Shown here: piece by piece, positions 12,403-24,281 of the stretch | Position numbering within the stretch: the stretch's first letter is position 1 | Layout: every line of letters starts with the position of its first letter | NCBI GenBank assembly: GCA_963921935.1 | Contig: OY998181.1 | Coordinates: 116,704,957-116,768,956 of the forward strand | Length of the DNA stretch: 64,000 nt | From: Galeruca laticollis | Lineage: Eukaryota; Arthropoda; Insecta; Coleoptera; Chrysomelidae | Reading direction: 5' to 3' | Position numbers and translations under genes: made by a program | Notes under the pieces: model-generated | What the model was told of the DNA's origin: nothing | Database searches by the model: none | What the model saw: the letters and a program-made list of their open reading frames with translations, nothing else

Positions 12403-12806
12403 ATGTGTTAAATATATGCTAATTTTTTTCTTACTTCTGAACAATCTTGCTTTTTTTTCTTAAAATAAAAATGTTATTTACTTAATTGGTTTTATTGTAA
12501 ACGCAGGTATTTATAGTTTTAAATCTGGTGCCCTAAACGAATGGCCGCTATAATGCGTTACGTAAGTACATCGCACGCGTGACAACGTCCACAAATTCGG
12601 CGCGCGGCACCCAGTGTTTATTATGCCATAACTGTTTTAAGCAACACGTGAACATATTTTAAAAGTTGAAGTGCAATATTAATCAATTTTCGGGTCAATT
12701 AAAGAGTTGTATTAATTAATTTAAGTTACTGGGCTCTGTAAAGGTCCATTATTTATCGTAATTTATAAATATGTTGCAAAACGTTGTTTATATCACTGTT
12801 AGAAAA

Positions 12807-12855
12807 GTGTTTACGTTTACCACAGTGGTAACTGATTTTGGGTAAATGTAAACAG
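12807..12855. repeat. Left inverted-repeat structure of the Tigger element
   Basis: GTGTTTACGTTTACC at 12807-12821 faces GGGTAAATGTAAACAG at 12840-12855, forming a hairpin-like pair that resembles the pair at 15449-15490. Confidence 0.6.
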
Positions 12856-12912
12856 GTGTACTTAGTCTTAAATTAACAGATCCCTAAAAATAATGTCTTT
12901 GTTTTGTTTCAG

Positions 12913-15102
12913 ATGTCTAGAAATTATATTAAAAATATTAGTGGTCCTTCATACACACAAGATCTAAAACGGGCCATAAAAGACGTCCAAAACCATAATA
13001 AAACATACCGACAAACTCAGACTTTTTATGGCGTTCCCATTGCTGTTATTTGCCAATGTCTCTGGAAGTAAAAGAATTGTCATAGATCGTATTTCCCGAG
13101 GAATAAAAACAGCGCTTTCAGCTGAAGTCGAAGCTTTTATTGAAAAATATTCTCTCGAGCGGAATACGGCTACCCTTGCGACAAAAATAAATTGCAAGAG
13201 TTAGTGAAAACCTATGTAGAAATGAAAGATGTCAAAACACCCTTCAAAAACAATAGGCCGGAGAATGATAGGTACTTCGACTTCCTCAAACGTCATCCTC
13301 TACTCAGCGTGAAAAAAAACGGACAATTTACAAAAATTAAGAAATGTTGCCCGTAACCTAGATATTATTTACGAGTTTTACGAGACCTCAGAAATAACTA
13401 TGATTGATAAAAACCTTAACTGCATTGAGAAAAGTAACTTTGTTTTTAATGCCGACGAAAACGGTTTTCCCAGCGATCCTGGCCGCTTTCGTGCCATAGG
13501 TACCAAAGGCAAGCCTCTTTGTAGAGTTTCAGGGGAAAGCGAAACGGAAAATACCAGTGTTGGCATGCGTTGGAGCTGATAGATCATATTTCCCACCCCT
13601 TATTTTTAAACGGGCAGCTGTCCAACCTAGATGGACGTTTAAAGACGCATTTGCTGGAACTCATTACGCTACCTCCAATAAAGGCTGGATGGAGGTGCCT
13701 CAGTTGTTGTTTTTTATTACCAATGGCTACATTATTTATGTAGAAAAAATGACAAGAAAACAATCTATCAAACCAGAGCGCTTTATTGATATTTGATGGA
13801 CATGCCTAGCCACATGAGCGTAAGAATTTTGTAAGAGCCAATAAATAAAAATATAGTTTTAGTAAAGCTACCGAGCCACTTGAGTGACAAACTCCAGCCA
13901 CTAGATAAATGCGTGTTCGGGCCTAACAAACTGCTTGGGAAAAATTGCTAATTGCACATGGAAAGATGAAAATGGGTACAGGTAGCGGCCGATTAACTAA
14001 AGCCGAGTTTACTAAGCTTCTGGAAATTGTATGGGCAAACTCAATGAATGCAGAAAATATAATCTCTGGTTTCAGATCAACTGGTACATTCCTCGTGGAC
14101 AAACCAAAATTTCCGGTATCTGAATTTAACAAGTTTGATCTGCAAGCATATCTGAAAGCACAAGAAACGTCAATACTTGACAATCAAAAAGTAGAGACTA
14201 ACTAAATAGTGCCTTTAGAGACTGAAACCGACCCCAAACTATCAACGTCAATAACTAGTCCAGCAACTCCAGCCAAAGATAGTACAGAGAAACAAAATGT
14301 TCATTCTTTGGAAGATATATCAACCTTCAACCTCGAAACAATCCTGTGGTACTGAGATTACAGAACTTTTTTTCAAAAACCTGAGCAGCTACAATAAGTG
14401 TAAACAAGTTAAACAATCAAATGATAAAATAGAGATTCAAAACATTCATCCTTTGGAAGATATATCAAACCAACCTTCAACATCGAAACAATCCTGTGCG
14501 TATCAGATTGAAGAACTTTTTTCCAAGACACCTGAGCAACTCAATAATAAGTATGAACAAGTTACATCAAATGTTAGATTAAAACAAATAGCATGTGGTG
14601 AAGTTTTAACTACAGAAGATGTGATGAAGAGAATGAAGGAAGCTGAAGAAAAGAGACAATCAAAAGTCAAAAAACAAAAGAAACCTGATAAATGTTAAAC
14701 AAATGTTAAAAGACAAAAAATGATGGAAAAGAAAAAAACAGGATCAAAGAAACAGAAGACTCTACAAATGATGGAAGTGATTTAGAATGTCAAAAATTAA
14801 CTGAGGACCCTGACTTCTCGAATGAAGAAGATTATTTAGAAGTTGAAAATTGTAAACGAGAACATTTCGCAATTGGAGCATTTGTTTTAGTTAACTTCAT
14901 GGGAGGTAAACGTAACACCACATCATTGAAGTACGTCTGTGCTATACGAGTAGAATCCATAGAAGGTTTGGATTAGGTGTCAGTTGTAGGTTTAAAATAT
15001 ATACAAACAAGATTTTTTCATAGTCGAAACTGATCAAATTGCTGGACTTTTACCTGTGCTCTTAATAAAAAATAAGGGAACCCGCATATTTTACCATTTC
15101 AA
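12913..15102 (+). pseudogene. pogo/Tigger (jerky-like) transposase
   Basis: Starts at an ATG directly behind a TTTCAG. Recognisable parts in order, scattered over all three frames: a helix-turn-helix N-terminus (YGVPIAVI), a CENP-B-like section (RGIKTALSAEVEAFIEKY, then NRPENDRYFDFLKRH), the first catalytic block NADENGFPSDPGRFRA, LLFFITNGYI, the second Asp in LIFDGHA at about 13787, the third in LSDKLQPLDKCVFGP at about 13890, and the C-terminal SGFRSTGTF block (14064-14090). After that come Lys/Glu-rich text and a C-terminal region (FAIGAFVLVNF). At least five frame changes or stops are present, so no enzyme can be made. Confidence 0.85.
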
Positions 15103-15448
15103 TAAAAAAAATTCATTTTTTTGAACAGTGAAAGATTTCCTAATTATTTTTATATTTACAATTTTTTTCAATATAGATACCTACCAAAGTCTACACCAAT
15201 GTATAGTATTTTATGTTGTTTCATCTTTTCTGTAGTAAACATATGTTTAGATGATGTTATATAATATCTTTGTATACTTTTATTTTAAACAATAAAGACA
15301 TGGGTATATATTATTAATTTAAACATCCAATTCTGGGGTAATTGTAAACATGGCTTGAGATATTTATACTCATGAAGAAAAAACTTATTATTAATTTGTT
15401 ACATTTCCCCTTCTGTTACTACATTAAAATGAACTGTACACCTATGAA

Positions 15449-15490
15449 GTGTTTACCTTTACCCCCAATGTTCAGAGTAAATGTAAACAC
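15449..15490. repeat. Right inverted-repeat structure of the Tigger element
   Basis: GTGTTTACCTTTACCC at 15449-15464 faces GAGTAAATGTAAACAC at 15475-15490. A related single motif, GGGTAATTGTAAACA, occurs at about 15336-15351. Confidence 0.6.
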
Positions 15491-15860
15491 CTCACCTTTT
15501 TTAAGGGACTTAAAATTAAAAAATATTGTCTTTTTGGAACATTTTATAATAAACATCCAGACCAAGTACATGAAATAAAATGCTACTGATATTTATTGAT
15601 TCCATCTGTAATAATAAAAGAAAACATATTTTTTTGAAAAATGTAAACAAAATTAATAAAACAGTTTACATATACCCCTATATAAACGTTTATAAAAATA
15701 CCACTCTGCACTAATTCTAATGAGGATGTGAGGGTGGTCCCGATATGTTATCTTGTGTAGATTCTGTTAGAGAGAATATTATAGAAAAACTATATACAAG
15801 GTGTGTCAATTTCAAAACGTACCACCTTCTATATTTCAGTCCCTATAGAAAATTCAAAAA

Positions 15861-16187
15861 TATGCAGACACTATTACCTTGAAACAATGAGTCCTAGAAT
15901 TTGTTTAGCTTTTCTAATAAACTATCTACTTCATAGACTTTATCAAGTAGGCTTAATTTAAGTGCTGCTAGTACTTTGTATGTGGCCTGAAAATCTTCTT
16001 GAGTTAATGTTACATCGCCTGGGTCTTGATTCAGATTTTGAACATTTTCTAGTGCATTTTGTACACATTTGGTATAATCTGGTGCATCCCGATTAAAAGG
16101 AAAAAGCCCACATCGTTTTAACCCTTTTATTATATTATCCTAGATTTTTTCATGTTGTAGGAATTTTTTAAATATTGGAGCAAACTT
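15861..16187 (-). pseudogene. Second Tigger transposase fragment, C-terminal
   Basis: Read on the - strand it gives FAPIFKKFLQHEK, a stop, then IIKGLKRCGLFPFNRDAPDY. This is the conserved block after the catalytic domain of jerky/Tigger transposases. The family differs from the copy at 12.9 kb (which has SGFRSTGTFLVD at this place), so the fragment is an independent insertion or capture. Confidence 0.75.
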
Positions 16188-16439
16188 ATTTTTAAGGGAG
16201 ACAGTTTGTAGACTGGTTTTCAATTGCATTACATCAACCCTTTAGCAGGGGCGGACACAACCTCTAAGATTTTAAATGGAAATGTTTTACAACAAAACAT
16301 AAATTTTTTATAAAAAGTAACTAATTTTATTAACTTTTCGAAATGTCCATTATTATATATACTCATACTCCTATCTAATACAATAGACTCTTACGAGTCG
16401 CAGTGGAGGGCCTTATCGACCCACTCATTACAAACCTAA

Positions 16440-17358
16440 CCTAACCTATCTAACATTTCAAAAAAATTCTGCCTTTAGCTCTCTACATGCCGTTGTTATT
16501 CGACTCTTCAAATCTCGAGGCTGTGTTTTATAAACAATCGATTCTCTTCGATTAATCCATCTGCCAGAAAATCTATCATTTATCCACTGTCTAACTGGAA
16601 GAAACTAATGTGGTGCAGCTCCATCTAGTTGGAAGTCAATGAGATCTTCTTGCAAAATCATGTTACCATGCGCATCAATTTGATTTTCCAAACTAGTTGT
16701 TATTAAGGGGTGGATCATTTCTTGAAGCAAATTTAAGTAGAGCTCACCTGTTAGATTTTCCTCAATGAACGAAGGTCCATTAATACTATTACCAAGAATA
16801 CCTGCCCAAACATTCACTTTCTTTGGATACTGTGTATGATCTTCCCCAAAAAGTCACAGATTTTCATCGCTCCAGTAGTGACAATTTTGCGTGTTAACAT
16901 GTATTAAGAACAAACGTACACTCAGCAGTAAAGCAAATATTCTGGTTTTCAATTATAAAATCACAAAAGTCAATCCTGTCGAAATCATCGTCAAAAAGCA
17001 GATGGAGAATTTGCATTTTATACAGGTGAAATGTATTTAACTGTAATGCTTCCCTAACTGTTTTGTGAGGCATTCTTACTTGACATGCCACACTGAGAAG
17101 TGAAATGGAGGGTTCCGCAGTAAACGTGTCTAAAACTTCTACTTGTGCTGCTTCATCCAAAACACGCAATTATTTATTTTTTTTGTTAGTAACGGAACCA
17201 GTTTCACTAAACTTAGCAACTACTTCCAAGACATAGTTATGATTAAAATTGCTAATTGCATATCTTTCATTAAACATTGATGTCGTTCTTCTTGCCCATC
17301 TTCCACATTCCCCGTAAGTAAGAATAATTTCAGTTCTGTGTTGAACTGTAAACACCAT
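16440..17358 (-). pseudogene. Mariner-type transposase with DUF4817 N-terminus
   Basis: MVFTVQHRTEIILTYGECG begins at 17358 and leads to KFSETGSV, a helix-turn-helix typical of this family. Further text (AEPSISLLSVACQVRMPHKT, VNVWAGILGNSINGPSFIEE, FQLDGAAPH, VRQWINDRFSGRW) covers the catalytic core. The first catalytic Asp, expected in a FTDE motif, reads FTAEC. The segment carrying the third acidic residue (after GRW) is deleted. Two stops separate the pieces. The protein would have been a cut-and-paste transposase of TA-targeting type. Confidence 0.8.
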
Positions 17359-17422
17359 TTAAAAAAAATAACAAACATGTAACCTTTAACACACAAAACT
17401 AATTTTACGATATTAGTTATTT

Positions 17423-17533
17423 GTGTAACTAGTGCATATTTGTTGCACGATGCAAGAATTTTGCAGCTCGGGACGAAGTCGAGAGCTGCAGCCATGCTTA
17501 GTGCAACAAATATGCTTTTTGCACATGTTACAC
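17423..17533. repeat. Hairpin downstream of Crypton recombinase
   Basis: Long interrupted inverted repeat: an arm GTGTAACTAGTGCATATTTG at 17423 pairs with the complement ending at 17533, and GCAGCTC/GAGCTGC form an inner stem. A clearly related structure occurs at 30013-30165. Confidence 0.75.
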
Positions 17534-17623
17534 ATATCATTTTTTATACAATCTAAATAAATATTTTTAAATCAAATTTTATTAACGATTTTACAACAGG
17601 TACAGTCAAAATTACTAATAATT

Positions 17624-18060
17624 TTACTTTTTTGAATTGATTTCAACTTTGATATCGCAGTTAGAGCAATTAACGATTGTTAGTGACGGACAAACTTCAT
17701 TACCACCAATGTTTTGTTTTATTTTTGCTTGTGAAGCTTCTGGTACTGATACTTGGTGCACCTCCTAGAATTTGAGCAGCTGTTACTGTTTTTTTAGAAA
17801 TTGACTCCTCAATGTAACCCTCAGCTACAGTTGAGGATTTCCATCTTCAATGCCGTTTCACAGTTAATATATCTACCCCGGATTCCACTAACAAGGTTGC
17901 AGAGAATCTGCGAAAGCAGTGTCCTGTGTATTCCATTGGTTTGTCAATATATAAATATTTGGCAACATCACTTGGGATTTTGCCAAAACTATTTACACCA
18001 TCAGGCTGATGGTAAAAGTTTCCGCCATAGTATCTAATACAAAATCTATTATTTTTTGCA
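17624..18060 (-). pseudogene. Crypton tyrosine recombinase, C-terminal catalytic part
   Basis: On the - strand the text reads IPSDVAKYLYIDKP, YTGHCFRRFSATLLVESG, VKRH, stop, RWKSSTVAEGYIEESI. It ends near NCSNCDIKVEI with a stop at 17624-17626. This is the HxxR...H/W...Y half of a Crypton-type tyrosine recombinase; the nucleophile Tyr lies in EGYIEE. A TGA sits where relatives have Gly after RH, and a frame change lies near 17745. Known Cryptons integrate by tyrosine recombination, without a DDE transposase. The N-terminal half is missing: at about 18060 the text gives way to a TTTTTGCACTAGTGCA motif shared with 30140-30165. Confidence 0.8.
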
Positions 18061-18427
18061 CTAGTGCATAAAAGTTAAAACTTTTTGCACGATTATAGAA
18101 AAAGTAATTTTGGTGACAAGAAATGGTGTCGGCAATAATAAAGAATATTTTAACAAAAATCTCATGAATGCTATACCCAGGCACAAGTACTAGTGTAGGT
18201 AAATTACATTCTTTCTAATAATAATTTTTAATTGAATATTATGATCTTTATTATTTTGTTGGATATTAGAAGTAAAAATACTTTAAAAATTTACCGTTGA
18301 CTTCAGTTTCATTCATTAATTCATCACCAATTGCTTTTGATATCTAAAACTTGTTTACATTTTTCACCAGATTTCTCACGAATTTCTAAGTCTGAACACA
18401 TAGTAGAGAGATGAGAAAAGCAAAGAG

Positions 18428-18540
18428 GAGAGCAGTGAAAACAAATGAATTAGTACAAATGGGGCTAAGCATAGTGAAGTGATTTTGAGCAACACATGCT
18501 AATTGAGGATAGCGGCGAGTTTGTTTTCACTGCTCTTCTC
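18428..18540. repeat. Short inverted repeat, possible MITE
   Basis: GAGCAGTGAAAACAAA at 18430-18445 is perfectly complementary to 18520-18535 (16 bp), enclosing 74 bp. No target duplication is obvious. Confidence 0.5.
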
Positions 18541-18739
18541 GTTGTTGATAGTTTTGAAAAAAGTAGGTATTCAGTGTGGTGTGAAATGGATATGGACTTA
18601 CATAAGTAGTTTTTTGTTAAAAATCCCCTTTGAGATCAAAAATATACACAACATCACAATCGTTTTATTTTAGACAAATTATGGGATGACGTGCCTGGTG
18701 AAATGAAATCAAATTAACCAGTATATACTATTTTTATAT

Positions 18740-19110
18740 TTTATTTCGGCATACATAGTTTTTGTAAGTTTCTCTTACAAAATTGGCAGTTGAATTGGCC
18801 TGTTATTTTCTCAGAAAATATTTGATTCCTCCAGTTATCACTTATCAACTAAGTTTGCTGATGTTTCAATAGGCTTCCCAATAATACGAAACTTAGTGTT
18901 TATTATCCTGAAAGCACATTCGACTACCGCCTTCTGTGTGAAAGGTGCATATTAAAATATTATTTATCTGCATCCAAGTCTTATTATAGGGTTTTAGTAA
19001 ATTATTCAGGAGAGGATGAGCTGCATCCCCGATAAAAACATAAGGTACAGTAATTTCAGTGAATGGTAAAGTAGTTTCTCTTTGGAATAAGCAACCGTTT
19101 ACTTTGAATT
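18740..19110 (-). pseudogene. Harbinger/PIF-like transposase fragment
   Basis: Read leftward: TVPYVFIGDAAHPLLNNLL, KPYNKTWMQINN, then VECAFRIINTKFRIIGKPIE and, after stops, VRETYKNYV. The GDAAHPL and VECAFRIINTKFR blocks are the second catalytic block and following region of DDE_Tnp_4 (Harbinger) nucleases. The first Asp block is not recognisable; the upstream text to about 19500 gives only disconnected open stretches. Frameshifts are present near 18960. Confidence 0.65.
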
Positions 19111-19648
19111 AAGTGAATCAGGGATGAAGATCAGAATGTTCCCCGTTATTTTTCTTGCTATATCCTCCCACACAGATCAATAAATCCATGTCTCATGGTG
19201 TATGGGTGGTATGGCCCAATAGTAATAGTTGCCAGCCATAATCCTAACAGGGCAATTCTGATTTGCAAAGTTTCTACTGAGGAAGTTGTTAGTATGAACT
19301 CTTATGCAAGTAAATTTGCTTAATAGCAAGTTTGCAGAATAGCCCCATGAAACTTTGGAATAGTTACAGTTTTTTCAAACTAAAGGTTTAGGTAGCACAT
19401 TCCTAAATGGCTGTAAAATATTTACAAATATCTATTACACCAGCTTCAATACAATAGTAAAAAACATTCACCTTCACTTTAGCCACATCCTAATTAAACC
19501 ATCCAGTGCGATTTTAACAGTCAATTAGTATAGACGTGTTTAAAACAGCTCTCTTATCAACAAATCGTTTTTGATAAGAATTCCAATTCTATTGAACCGG
19601 TCAACCCACCTAGTAAATCAGATAATCAAATTTATAGTTCAGTGAAAA

Positions 19649-20976
19649 ATGTCTAGTGCAGATCCCCCTGACGAAGGGGGAACTTCAGATCTGTGCAATA
19701 ATAATGATAACTCAAGGAATGTGCGTTACAATTCAACATACTAAACTGCATTTCAGGAAAGCAAAAACTTAGGAAAGGATAAAGAAAATAATAAAGAAAT
19801 ACGCTTGTCTGGTCAGACAGCGACAGGTATTTCAGTACAAGTAGCAAAAAATTTCAAACTTGATAAACCTAATTTATATTCAATTGATAAAATTTACGTA
19901 TTTATCGAAAAAATTAATAATGAGAATTTAGGAAATTTACATCCCATGTCAGTGGGACACTTATTACATAAAAAACTAAAAGTTCAAAACATTACTAAAA
20001 TACAAAAGGTAGGTAGAAATAGAGTAAGAGTAGAGGTTATAAAACTACTAAAGACGCTAATATGTTTATGGAAAACGAAAACTTGAAAGAGGAACAATTA
20101 AAAGCATTCATACCCAATAATTTAATAGAAAGGAAAGGGGTAATCAAAGAAGTAGATACAACATTTGTGACGAGTATTTGTTGGAAAATATTGAGTCTCC
20201 AAACACAGTCACCAGTATTCGTAGATTTAAACGAAAAATTGATATTGATGGGGAAGCAGTATATATACCAAGGCAAACAGTTTTAGTGTCATTCGAGGGT
20301 AACGTGTTACCCTCATTTGTTATAATTAATAGCGTTGTATGTCCTGTAGAAAAATACATTCAAAAGGTAGTACAGTGTTACAGCTGCTTGAGGTATGGCC
20401 ATGTGGCCAAGCAGTGTAAAAGAACTAACACACTATGCATAAATTGTAGCGAGAAAAAGGAAGAAAATCATTCATGCAAAGATCCTGAAGACACATTTTG
20501 TATTTATTGTAAATCAAACAATCATAAAATGATACATAAAAAATGCCCCGTATTTGAAAAACAGAAGCAAATAAAACAATTCATGTCAGATAATAATGTA
20601 ACCTATATAGAAGCAAAAAACTGGTCTGATAATTCATATATTAGTAAAATTAGCAATAATAGGTTAAATGTACTTGATAATACGCCGGAAAGCTTTCCAT
20701 TACTTCCTAAGACAACAATACAAAACACATAGGGAAAGTAATACATTTAAAAAAAATACACCATCAGAACCCTCAACATCACACAGTAAACACGCACTCA
20801 CACAAACCAAAAAACGTAGGATACAATCACCCAACAATGAAATCACACAAGCACCCATGTTTCCTAGAACCTTTGGTCCTAGTAAACCAGTATTTCAATT
20901 TAAAAATAATAGTACAAATGAAAATATGGAGACAGTTCATTTGAAGAATTACAAAAAGTTGACATTCAATTTGTAA
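19649..20976 (+). pseudogene. Jockey ORF1 (gag-like, zinc knuckle) protein
   Basis: Starts at an ATG (MSSADPPDEGG). A stop at 19739-19741 and two frame changes near 20045 and 20175 break the N-terminal RRM-like part (YSIDKIYVFIEK, VGHLLHKKLKV, QLKAFIPNNLIERKG). From 20178 a long frame carries the zinc-knuckle array CYSCLRYGHVAKQC, CINC...HSC and CIYCKSNNHKMIHKKC. The acidic/serine C-terminus shifts again near 20690. Jockey ORF1 proteins bind element RNA and carry it to the nucleus. The same gag family recurs at 59755-61180. Confidence 0.85.
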
Positions 20977-21021
20977 CAGATAGGTTATATAAAATGAATC
21001 ATAATCTGCCAAAAAATACCA

Positions 21022-24000
21022 ATGCTTAATAAAATTAAAATATTACAATGGAACGCGCACTCGGCAATTGCAAATAAATATAGTTTGATGAAGTGTCTGT
21101 CAGAACACGATATTGATATTTGCCTTATATCTGAAACGTGGTTTAAAAAAAAACAAAATCATCAATTTTCCAGGTTATAATCTAATTAGAACTGATAGGG
21201 ATGATTGATATGGAGGTACAGCAATACTAATAAAGGTAAAAATAAATTTTAAAAAAGTAGATATTAACATTAAAGTAAATACTGACATCAACATATGTGC
21301 TGCCGAAATTAATTTTAATAAATATTTACAATTTAAAATATTATCTGTGTATTGCCCCCCAAAAATTACCATCAATAGCAGCGACTGGAAAAGCATATTT
21401 AATATTATATCTAAAGAGAATGGCATAATATGTGGAGATTTTAACGCACACAACAGAACATGGGGTTCGTACAAAAATGATCAGGATGGGTATACAACTT
21501 CTAGACGTCTTAGAAAATCATGACTTAATATTGGCAAACGATGGAACACCTACTAGATTAAACCACAACGGGGAAAATTCCGCAGTGGACCTGACCCTTA
21601 GTACACCCTATCTCATAAACAACATAGATTGGAACGTAATAAAGGACACACTGGGTTCAGATCACTTTCCAATACTTATTAACATCAATGTGCCTAAAAA
21701 TAAGTGTCTACAAACAAAGGAATTAATATCTCCTTCCAATAAATGGAATATAAATAGAGCAGACTGGTCAATATTCAAAAACGAAGCAGAGCTGTATTTC
21801 TCACAAACACCACCTATTTTTAATGACATTAATGCAAAATATGAATATCTAATACTAGGAATAAACACAGCTGCCCAAGTATCCATGCCAACAAACAAAC
21901 CATTCAAAATAAAGTCAAGAACACTACCACCTTAGTGGGACAGAGAATGTGATATAGCTGTAACAGATAGAAAAAATGCGGTAATTGCCTACAAAATTAA
22001 CAGCACGTTGGAAAACTTCATTACAGTGCACAAAATAGCAGCAAGCACAAAAAAATTTTTGAAAGAAAAGGCAAGATCCTCATTGAGAGCAAACTGCACC
22101 AATCTGAATAAAAACACATCAATGTCAGACATTTGGAAACAGGCCAAGAAAATGAAAAGAACTTTAATACGGACAGAGAACATTCATTTCAGCAGTGAGT
22201 ATTGGAAAGAAAAGCTACTAGAGAGAATAGCACCGCCATCTACCTTCTACCAAAATAATTTAGAAAAATGAGCAGGAACGTGAGGAAACAATACCACAAA
22301 TATTCGAAAATCTGATAAATATTCAAGAACTAGAAAACATAATAAAATATCAGATACCCGATGTTATGCAACCTACCCGAGCCTACCAAACCTACCAAAA
22401 AATGCCAAATCTTTTTTATTGGAAATATATAACATACTACAAATGGGCAAATGCACAATACAAGATTGGAAAAACCTAATTGCAGTTCCAATATTAAAAC
22501 ATCAAAAAGATCCAAATGACCCTGGCTCCTACAGAGTCATATCATTATTAGCATGCCTATTGAAAACATTCGAAAGGATATTAAAAAATAGAATAGAATG
22601 GTGGTTAGAAGAACACAAAGTATTACCAATTCATCAGTACGGATTCAGGAAAGGATATGACACAATGGACGCAGTGAGCCAACTTGTCACTGATATACAA
22701 ATTAATTTTGGAGAAAATGGGTATACTGCAGCTACATTCCTGGATGTAAAAGGCGCATACGACTCGGTAGAAATTCCAATACTGAACGGAATGCTGAAAC
22801 AAATTGCTATCCCTACCAAAGTACGAAACATTCTGTGCGATATTATGACAGACAGGAAAATATTTATAAGACAAAAAGACGCAATATTATGACCAAGACA
22901 TACATCTATAGGTTTACCACAGGGCTCCGTTTTAGCAACACTGTTATTCAACATATATACCATCAAAATGCATCAAGCATGCAGGAATTACACCCTTTTA
23001 CAATATGCTGATGACTTTGTTATATATGTCAAAGACAAAAAATACGAAAATTGTCTAAATACTCTAAACAAGGCCATCTCAAACATCATAAAAGCTATTG
23101 AAGATGTAGGGTTCGATCTATCAATGTCTAAATCAAATGTCACCATCTTTTCAAGGCACCGTATCACAGAAACTCAGAACATCCAGTTGGGGGACCACAT
23201 GATACCATATAAAAAAGAAATTAAGTACTTAGGAGTAACATTAGATAATACATTAAATTGGAAACCATATATCGAAGGAATCAAAATAAAATGTAATAAA
23301 GCCATTAATTTCCTCAAAATGATCACCAAAACATGGTGGGGCGCAAGTACTGAAATATGCCTGTTATTCTATAAAGCATATATAAGGTCTATTTTAGACT
23401 ATGGTTCCGTCCTATACGGATCTGCATCAAAACAATCACTGAAACAGCTAGACGTAATACAGAATAAAGTGTTAAGAATATGCTTAGGAGCGATGTCAAC
23501 AACACCAGTGGAACCACTAAGGGTGGAAGCACTCGAACCACCATTGGAATTGAGAAGAACATTTCTCGCTGCTACGGAAAGGGATACTAATCAATATGTT
23601 ATAGCTTCGGACAGTAAAAGCTCGATAGAATCCATCAAAAACATCTATTATTCAAAAAAATCACACTATATCCTGACTAATATCTTACTAGAATATCAAA
23701 AAACGGAAGAACTGGATGTCAAAATACAATTTATATGGATTAAAGCTCACTGCGGGATTAAGGAAAATGAAAAAGCTGATGAAGCAGCCAAACAAGGAAT
23801 CTACAAAGAGGATATTGCTCCATATACGTGCATTCACACTGATATATCATCCTTACTGGAAATCGAAACAAAACAAATCTGGAAAGAACAATTTAAAAGA
23901 AAAGAAACTGGTCAAGCATATAAAAATATACAAACTGATATTTCATCTAAGCCTTGGTTTACAGCAACAGCTAATACCAAAAGATTTGTCTCAACCATAT

Positions 24001-24281
24001 GTAGGATGAGATTTAACCACGCACTTGTCTCCGCATATTTATATAAAATCAAATTAAACGAATCACTGTATTGTGCATGTGGCGAAGTAGGAAACCTGGA
24101 ACATGTAATTTTAAATTGTAAAAATATTCAAAACAAAATTGATTTATTGTATCAAGATCTAGAGAATTCACCTGTATTGATCCAGCACCCACTTAATTTA
24201 AATCAACTAATTAGTTTAAATAATGTACATATTTATAGAATTTTATATACACGTATTGTTAGACTAGAAATTAATATCTAA
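21022..24281 (+). pseudogene. Jockey ORF2: endonuclease, RT, truncated RNase H
   Basis: ATG at 21022 (ILQWNAHSAIANKYSLMKCL, CLISETWF). The frame slips at a run of A residues near 21150. Further endonuclease motifs follow (GDFNAHNRTWGS, LGSDHFPI). Stops include 21933-21935 and one near 22890. The RT block is well kept: GSYRVISLL, GFRKGYDTMDAV, FLDVKGAYDSV, GLPQGSVL and YADD. The last 437 codons (22968-24281) are open, but between RRTFLA (23572) and VIASDSKSSIES the first part of RNase H is missing, an in-frame internal deletion compared with copy 2. The end has a CCHC-like CACGEVGNLEHVILNC. Confidence 0.88.

Larger units (their letters stand above)
10134..12411 (-). mobile_element. piggyBac-like DNA transposon
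   Basis: TTAA at 10134-10137 and TTAA at 12408-12411 flank a 2.27-kb segment whose two ends both begin TTAACAC when read inward. TTAA is the obligate piggyBac target duplication. The interior encodes a piggyBac transposase on the - strand, and near both ends are palindromic repeats of the form GACGTGTnnACACGTC. The terminal inverted repeats proper are short and imperfect. Broken coding sequence means it is not autonomous. Confidence 0.85.
12807..15490 (+). mobile_element. pogo/Tigger-like DNA transposon
   Basis: A degraded pogo-superfamily transposase (12913-15102) is flanked by two similar inverted-repeat structures at 12807-12855 and 15449-15490. Each is built from a GTGTTTAC...TTTACC arm and its complement GGGTAAATGTAAAC. 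I could not identify the outermost terminal repeats or the TA duplication, so the true element may extend further on both sides, into 12412-12806 and 15491-15780, where I see no other gene. Confidence 0.65.
15790..17400 (-). mobile_element. Mariner-type element (DUF4817 family), broken by a Tigger fragment
   Basis: The transposase reads leftward from 17358. The segments 15795-15860 and 16188-16275 match, in that order, a single continuous stretch at 27690-27880 (opposite strand), which shows the end of this family before it was disrupted. In the present copy about 327 bp of pogo/Tigger coding sequence sits between the two parts and about a dozen bases of the original are gone. Confidence 0.65.
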
